A stretch of DNA of 64,000 nucleotides. Origin: Cladocopium goreaui. Lineage: Eukaryota; Sar; Dinophyceae; Suessiales; Symbiodiniaceae. Made by a program: the position numbers and the translations under genes. Every line of letters starts with the position of its first letter. Within the stretch, counting starts at the first letter, position 1. Positions 59,601 through 64,000 of the stretch are shown here, piece after piece. The stretch is taken from positions 503,880-567,879 of the forward strand of contig CAMXCT020000502.1 in assembly GCA_947184155.2 (NCBI GenBank), read 5' to 3'. The notes under the pieces were generated by a model. It worked only from the letters and a program-made list of their open reading frames with translations, was not told where the DNA came from and ran no database searches.

Positions 59601-61692
59601 GCAGAGAACGCTTTACGAACGTTGGCAAGACCGTCTTGACAGCCGTTTGCCCATTGAATTCTGGTGGGTTGCTCCAACACCGAGAAATACGCCTGGTCAG
59701 TCTTATGTTGGGCACCTGATTCTCGTTCAGCAACCTTTGCCTGATTGTGCATCGATTTTGCTGACTGCCGACTACAAAGACGACCTTGACCCCATTCTTC
59801 AGCATGTTGCTATTCATCAATATGAATTCCTTTCGATCAATGATGCTATTGGTGCTTTTCCGATTCCATCTCAATGGCTTTGGCAGCGTATTATTGTGCG
59901 TGGAGAAAGACAAGTTTGGCCTGTTGTGGGTGCCCCCAGAATCGACAATGGTGAAAATATCATTATTGAGATTGACGATCCTCCTCCTAGTGATGAGCCT
60001 GTGCATGCCCAGGAACATGATGAGACTGTTTCCCTGCAGTTGCCTGGCACTTATGTGCACAATCATCCACAGCCTGACCGAACTTCGGACGAAGCATTTG
60101 GCAATGTTCTCCATCAGACACAGTCTGAAAGCAGCGTTGCCATCTGCCTGGATGATGCCTTACCGAAGCCTATTTGGACTCTTGTTGACTGTCAAAGAGT
60201 AGATTTTGTGCGTCGCCAACTTCTTTACTCCTTTGAGCCCAGACCCTCTTTTGACTTCGAGCAGGTGAACTGTCGACGCAACTCTATTGAAGCTCTTCAC
60301 AACACACCCACTTGGACCCAGGAGGTTCCAAGTAGGTTTGAATTTTACGTCGACGGCTCTTTTCATCATGATTGCCCGCGCGCCACGACAGGAGTCGTCC
60401 TGATTGTAGTGACCGACAATGGTCCATGCTTTGGTGGATATCAATCATCTTTCTCTTGGTATACACCAAGCGCCCCCAGAGCTGAGTCCTCTGCCTCTGT
60501 GCTTGCACTTCATTGGGCTCTACATCTTGTGCAGCGATATGGCTACAATGTGCCCTGTGCTTTCCTGTTTGATTGCGTTTACGCTGGCCGAATTGCTCAG
60601 GGACTTTCTTCCCCAGCTTGCAACCATGACATTGCGATTGTTGAACGGTCACTTAACCTTTGGCTTGAGACTTTTTTGCATGTCAAGACAGAATGGATGC
60701 ACATCAAAGGGCACTCGGGTCACCCATGGAACGACCTTGCTGATTCTATTGCTTTTGCTGCTCGGAAGAGCCAACAGGTGACTACAGATTTGGATGCCAT
60801 TCTGGAGTGCTGCAGTTTCCGTGCATCTGATTTTGCTCCTCTTCAGTGGCTTTGGCTTTACGAAATGTCACTGCAGGGACATTCGGATGCACCTTTGCTC
60901 AAAGACAGGTGCTGGAAGTTCAACTGTGCAGCACCTATGAGTTCTGTGCCCAAAGCATGCCTCCACCCTTTTGTGGCTCGTTTGCAACAGGCTTCGGTGT
61001 CCATGACTCAATCCAAACATTTGCGCCTCCGAGTTGCCACCGCCAATGTTCTCACCTTGTATCCAATGCGTGATTTTTCCTCCTCAGTTTTTGGCGCTCG
61101 AGCAGAACATCTTGCCAAGCAATTCCATTCAGCTGGCGTGCAGTGCATTGGCCTACAAGAAACCAGATGCCGACGTCAGGGCCATGATCAGTTTGAAGGA
61201 TTCCATGTGTTCTCGGGATGTGCCAACGATCGCGGCCAAGGTGGCGTCCAACTGTGGCTCCGCTTAACCATTGAGATTGGCACTGACAAGATCCAGCTCT
61301 CTACAGATCACCTGCGACTTATCCATGGCGATGATCGCCGGTTGATTGTCAAGATTGCTCATCCGCAACTGCACATCGTTGTCCTTGTTCTTCATGCTCC
61401 TTGTGTTGATGAGGCTGACTTCGTGCGCAACTGGTGGTTGCAAACATCTCAAATTCTGCCTAATGGGTTATCGTCTTGGGATTGTGTCCTTCTATGTGAC
61501 GCCAATAGTCGCATTGGCTCAGTCACATCTAGCCTGGTTGGATCGTTTGGTGCGGAGCCGGAATCAATGCGTGGTGCCCTCTTCCACGAATGGTTGCTTC
61601 GACACAATATCTTTCTCCCCCAAACGTTCGCTGAGGCTCATCATGGATCTCATCACACCTGGCTGGCAGCATGCAGTACATGGCTCCGGTAG
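56686..61692 (+). pseudogene. LINE ORF2, first part: triplicated domain, RNase H, endonuclease start
   Basis: Starts at ATG 56686, 11 nt after the ORF1 stop, in a different frame. Residues 1-1210 contain three related blocks (near 57247-57710, 58774-59230 and 59428-59890) sharing a TW, LW-D-L, F--V-P-P and GHL/GQL pattern. RNase H follows at about 60338-60775: FYVDGSF, APRAESSASV, FLFDCVYAG and IKGHSGHPWNDLAD supply the D, E, D, D residues. The APE-type endonuclease begins near 61024 with RVATANVLTL, GLQETRCR and LLCDANSRIG. The true frame is lost near 61666 at a CTGGCTGG duplication; the last few codons before 61692 are out of frame. Confidence 0.85.
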
Positions 61693-62167
61693 AATTGACT
61701 TCATTGGAGTTTCCAATAACATTCCTGTTTGCCACACCAGCACTTGGATTGACGACCGTATCGACCTCTCCATTGCTCGACCTGACCACGAGTGTGTTTG
61801 CGCTGATATCTGGATCACTTTGCGCCACAACGCGGCAAAGCCTGAGTTCTCTGCTGGCAATATGGACGTGCAGAATCCATGCTGGAGCCATGACGTGCAC
61901 ACTCATGCAGCTCTTTTACAGCATCGGCTGTTGTCTGCGATGCCAGACAAAATGAGCACCTTGCGAAAGAAGCATCTCACTGCTGAGACCGTCGAGCTTA
62001 TCCGAAGAAAGAAGCTTGCCTTCCGTCGACTTCGGGATCATCGCCGAACACATCGACAAACATGGCTTCGCATCGTGTTTCAGCAATGGCGCTCTGCCTA
62101 CGATCCATGCGTCATGCCTTGTCATGAGCTGAAGGACATCAATTTCAAAGTTGCCTTGCTGAGATGA
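61667..62167 (+). pseudogene. LINE ORF2, second part: endonuclease end and linker
   Basis: Plus-one frame relative to the first part. Contains HGSGRIDFIGVSN and the DH motif in RPDHECV that completes the endonuclease, then a basic linker (LIRRKKLAFRRLRDHRRTH). It ends at a TGA (62165-62167) caused by a second shift near 62160. Confidence 0.8.
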
Positions 62168-64000
62168 AGTATCATTCACTCTCGTTGCAAGTTGGAGTTG
62201 CTGTCAGACGAGATGACACTACTTTTTACACTGATCTTGCAGAAGAAACAGGAAGGGTTGCACGCACAGGGTTTTGCCGCATTTGGGACGCGATCCGTCC
62301 AGTGCTTCCCAAATGGCGCAACCGCAGACGCAACAACCTCAGGTGTCAAGGACCAACGCCGGAGCAGCAAATTGCTCACTATTGCACCCTTGAAGGCGGA
62401 AGTGAACTCTCATATGAGGATTTGCTCAAGAAATGCCATGCCCACCAACAGATTCAAGCTCACGATCAGCCGCTGCAACTTTCTCTCGAACAATTGCCAA
62501 GTCGCATTGACGTTGAGAATCGACTGCAGCGACTTACTCCCTATCGTGCGCCAGGTATTGATGGTCTTTCACCGCAGTTTTTGAAACAACAAGGGGCTGA
62601 TGCAGCTGAACCTATCTTTCAGCTTGCCTTAAAGATGTGGCTTACAGGACACGAGCCTGTTCAGTTTAAGGGCGGCAGGCTCTTCTCAATTTCAAAGAAA
62701 GCATTCAGTCGTGACGTCTCTCACATGAGAGGTATCATGCTCATTGACGTGATCGGAAAAGTCATGCACGCCATCATGAGACAAAGGTTTCTCCCGTACG
62801 TCCTGCGGTGGCGGCATCCACTGCAGTTGGGAGGCTTCCCCAAGTGCACCACGCTTTTCGCTACGCATTATTTGAAAGAAGTTCACTTACGTGCTCAAAT
62901 TCTGCAGCTTTCTTTTTGTGTGCTGTTTCTGGATGTGAAGAGCGCTTTTCACAGCATGATTCGTCAGTTGCTCTTCGGTGATGACGTTGACTTACCTGCC
63001 CACCTTCTTCGCCTTCTTGAAGATGCTGGGTGTGATCCTTCCCAACTGCAACAAGAAATCTCCAAGGCCTCTCAAGCTTTCTTGCAGCAGGTTCCTGTTC
63101 ATGAACAGCGGTTGATCAAGGATGCCCATCATTCGACTTGGTTTTGCATCCCTGGGACCACCTCATCATTTGAAACTTCACGAGGAAGTCGGCCAGGCAG
63201 TCCTCTCGCAGACATTGCGTTCAATGCGATGATGGTGAAGGTCCTCACCAAATTTCAAGAACTCCTTCAAACTATCCCTGCTTTGCAGAATGGCCTTTGT
63301 CACCTCGGGCTCCCTGCCCCACCGGTGACCTGGGTTGACGACGTTGCCGTACCCATTGTTGTCACAGAAGGCCGCCTTCTTGAACCTACTATTCAACAAG
63401 TTACTCTAGCGGCTGTTGATGCGTTTTTAGCTGCTGGCATGACCTTGAACTTCAAGCGGCAAAAAACAGAAGTCGTTGTGGATTTTCGTGGTGAAGGCGC
63501 TTCAGCGCTTCGACATGCATTGTTTGTGGAGCGATTGGGGCACATCACTCTGCCTTCCAGGGATGCACCGCTGAAATGTGTTGCAATCTACGAACATCTC
63601 GGGACACAGTTTTCAGCTGACGGATCCCTTAAGCATGAGATCACCCACAGACGATCCAGAGCTATCCAAGCACACCGGCAAGTTGCCAAGAGTATTCTTA
63701 GGAACCGCAATGTTCCCATTGAAGCTCGTTTGAAACTGTTTGAATCTCTCATCATTCCCATTCTTTTGCATGGAGCAGGAAACTGGGGACTTTTATCAAC
63801 CAGATTGTTCAATCAGATTCACGCAGCCATCATGAATTGGCAACGATCCATTATCAATAACGGCTTCTGGACCGACAGTCAGCAGACAGATTTTGAGCTC
63901 CAATGCCATTGGAAGCTTCCCCCTTTAGCCTTGCGCTTGGCCAAAGCTCGGCTTTTGTATGCATTTCATTGCATTCAGGATGGACCCCAATTGCTGGTGG
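62161..64000 (+). pseudogene. LINE ORF2, third part: reverse transcriptase, open to window end
   Basis: Back in the frame of the first part and open for more than 610 codons. RT landmarks in order: PYRAPGIDGLSPQFL, GGRLFSISKK, MRGIMLIDVIGKVMH, LQLGGFPKCTTLFA, CVLFLDVKSAFH (motif A aspartate), SRPGSPLADIAFN (motif B), VTWVDDVAVP (motif C, VDD replacing the common ADD), GMTLNFKRQKTEVV (motif D) and YEHLGTQFS (motif E). This is non-LTR RT order. The C-terminus is outside the window. Confidence 0.9.

Larger units (their letters stand above)
55041..64000 (+). mobile_element. LINE-type retrotransposon, right end beyond the window
   Basis: A plus-strand unit with a roughly 510-bp 5' leader, ORF1 (zinc finger, basic/proline-rich, coiled coil) and ORF2 (unknown triplicated domain, RNase H, APE-type endonuclease, reverse transcriptase). 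The start is placed after the decamer array by the change in composition and is not proven. The element is GC-richer than the surrounding introns. ORF2 is broken by two frameshifts, so this copy is inactive, though recently so, because the rest is open. Confidence 0.85.

Overview
The window looks like dinoflagellate nuclear DNA, most likely Symbiodiniaceae or a relative such as Polarella. Four things point there. Protein-coding exons are tiny (18-120 nt). Many introns begin with GC or GA instead of GT. The host genes found all lie on the minus strand, as in dinoflagellate unidirectional gene arrays. The DIRS-like element carries the methyltransferase/tyrosine-recombinase polyprotein typical of these genomes. 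The species is not established.

Layout. Bases 1-1797 hold the first five exons of a PPIL4-type cyclophilin (minus strand, continuing off the left edge). Bases 5687-11312 hold 17 exons of L-2-hydroxyglutarate dehydrogenase (minus strand); only the first, start-containing exon is missing. Directly upstream of its first visible exon lie an AT microsatellite and then a broken DIRS/Ngaro-type retroelement (11772-18313, minus), which still has its split direct repeats. Next come a 4.6-kb satellite-filled element with inverted ends (18761-23385) and a 5.8-kb unit with terminal inverted repeats (23395-29178). That second unit carries a Ulp1-type cysteine protease gene, a 120-bp tandem array and three short introns whose two ends are inverted repeats of each other.

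From about 30.7 to 54.9 kb there is one long, AT-rich, unidentified minus-strand gene (or more than one). It is visible only as short GC-rich exon islands with splice sites. Its introns are crowded with some 45 copies of at least four families of small palindromic elements (MITE-like) and with decanucleotide arrays. The right end (about 55.04-64 kb, plus strand) is a LINE. Its ORF1 has a zinc finger and a coiled coil. Its very long ORF2 has three copies of an unrecognised domain, then RNase H, an APE-type endonuclease and a reverse transcriptase that runs off the edge. Two frameshifts break ORF2.

The most unusual points are: the RNase H-endonuclease-RT order and triplicated domain of the LINE; the recombinase segment moved inside the DIRS-like element; the hairpin-ended GC-AG introns; and the splice-site composition of the dehydrogenase gene. 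All calls come from reading the sequence by eye. No database search was run, and family names rest on recognised motifs.
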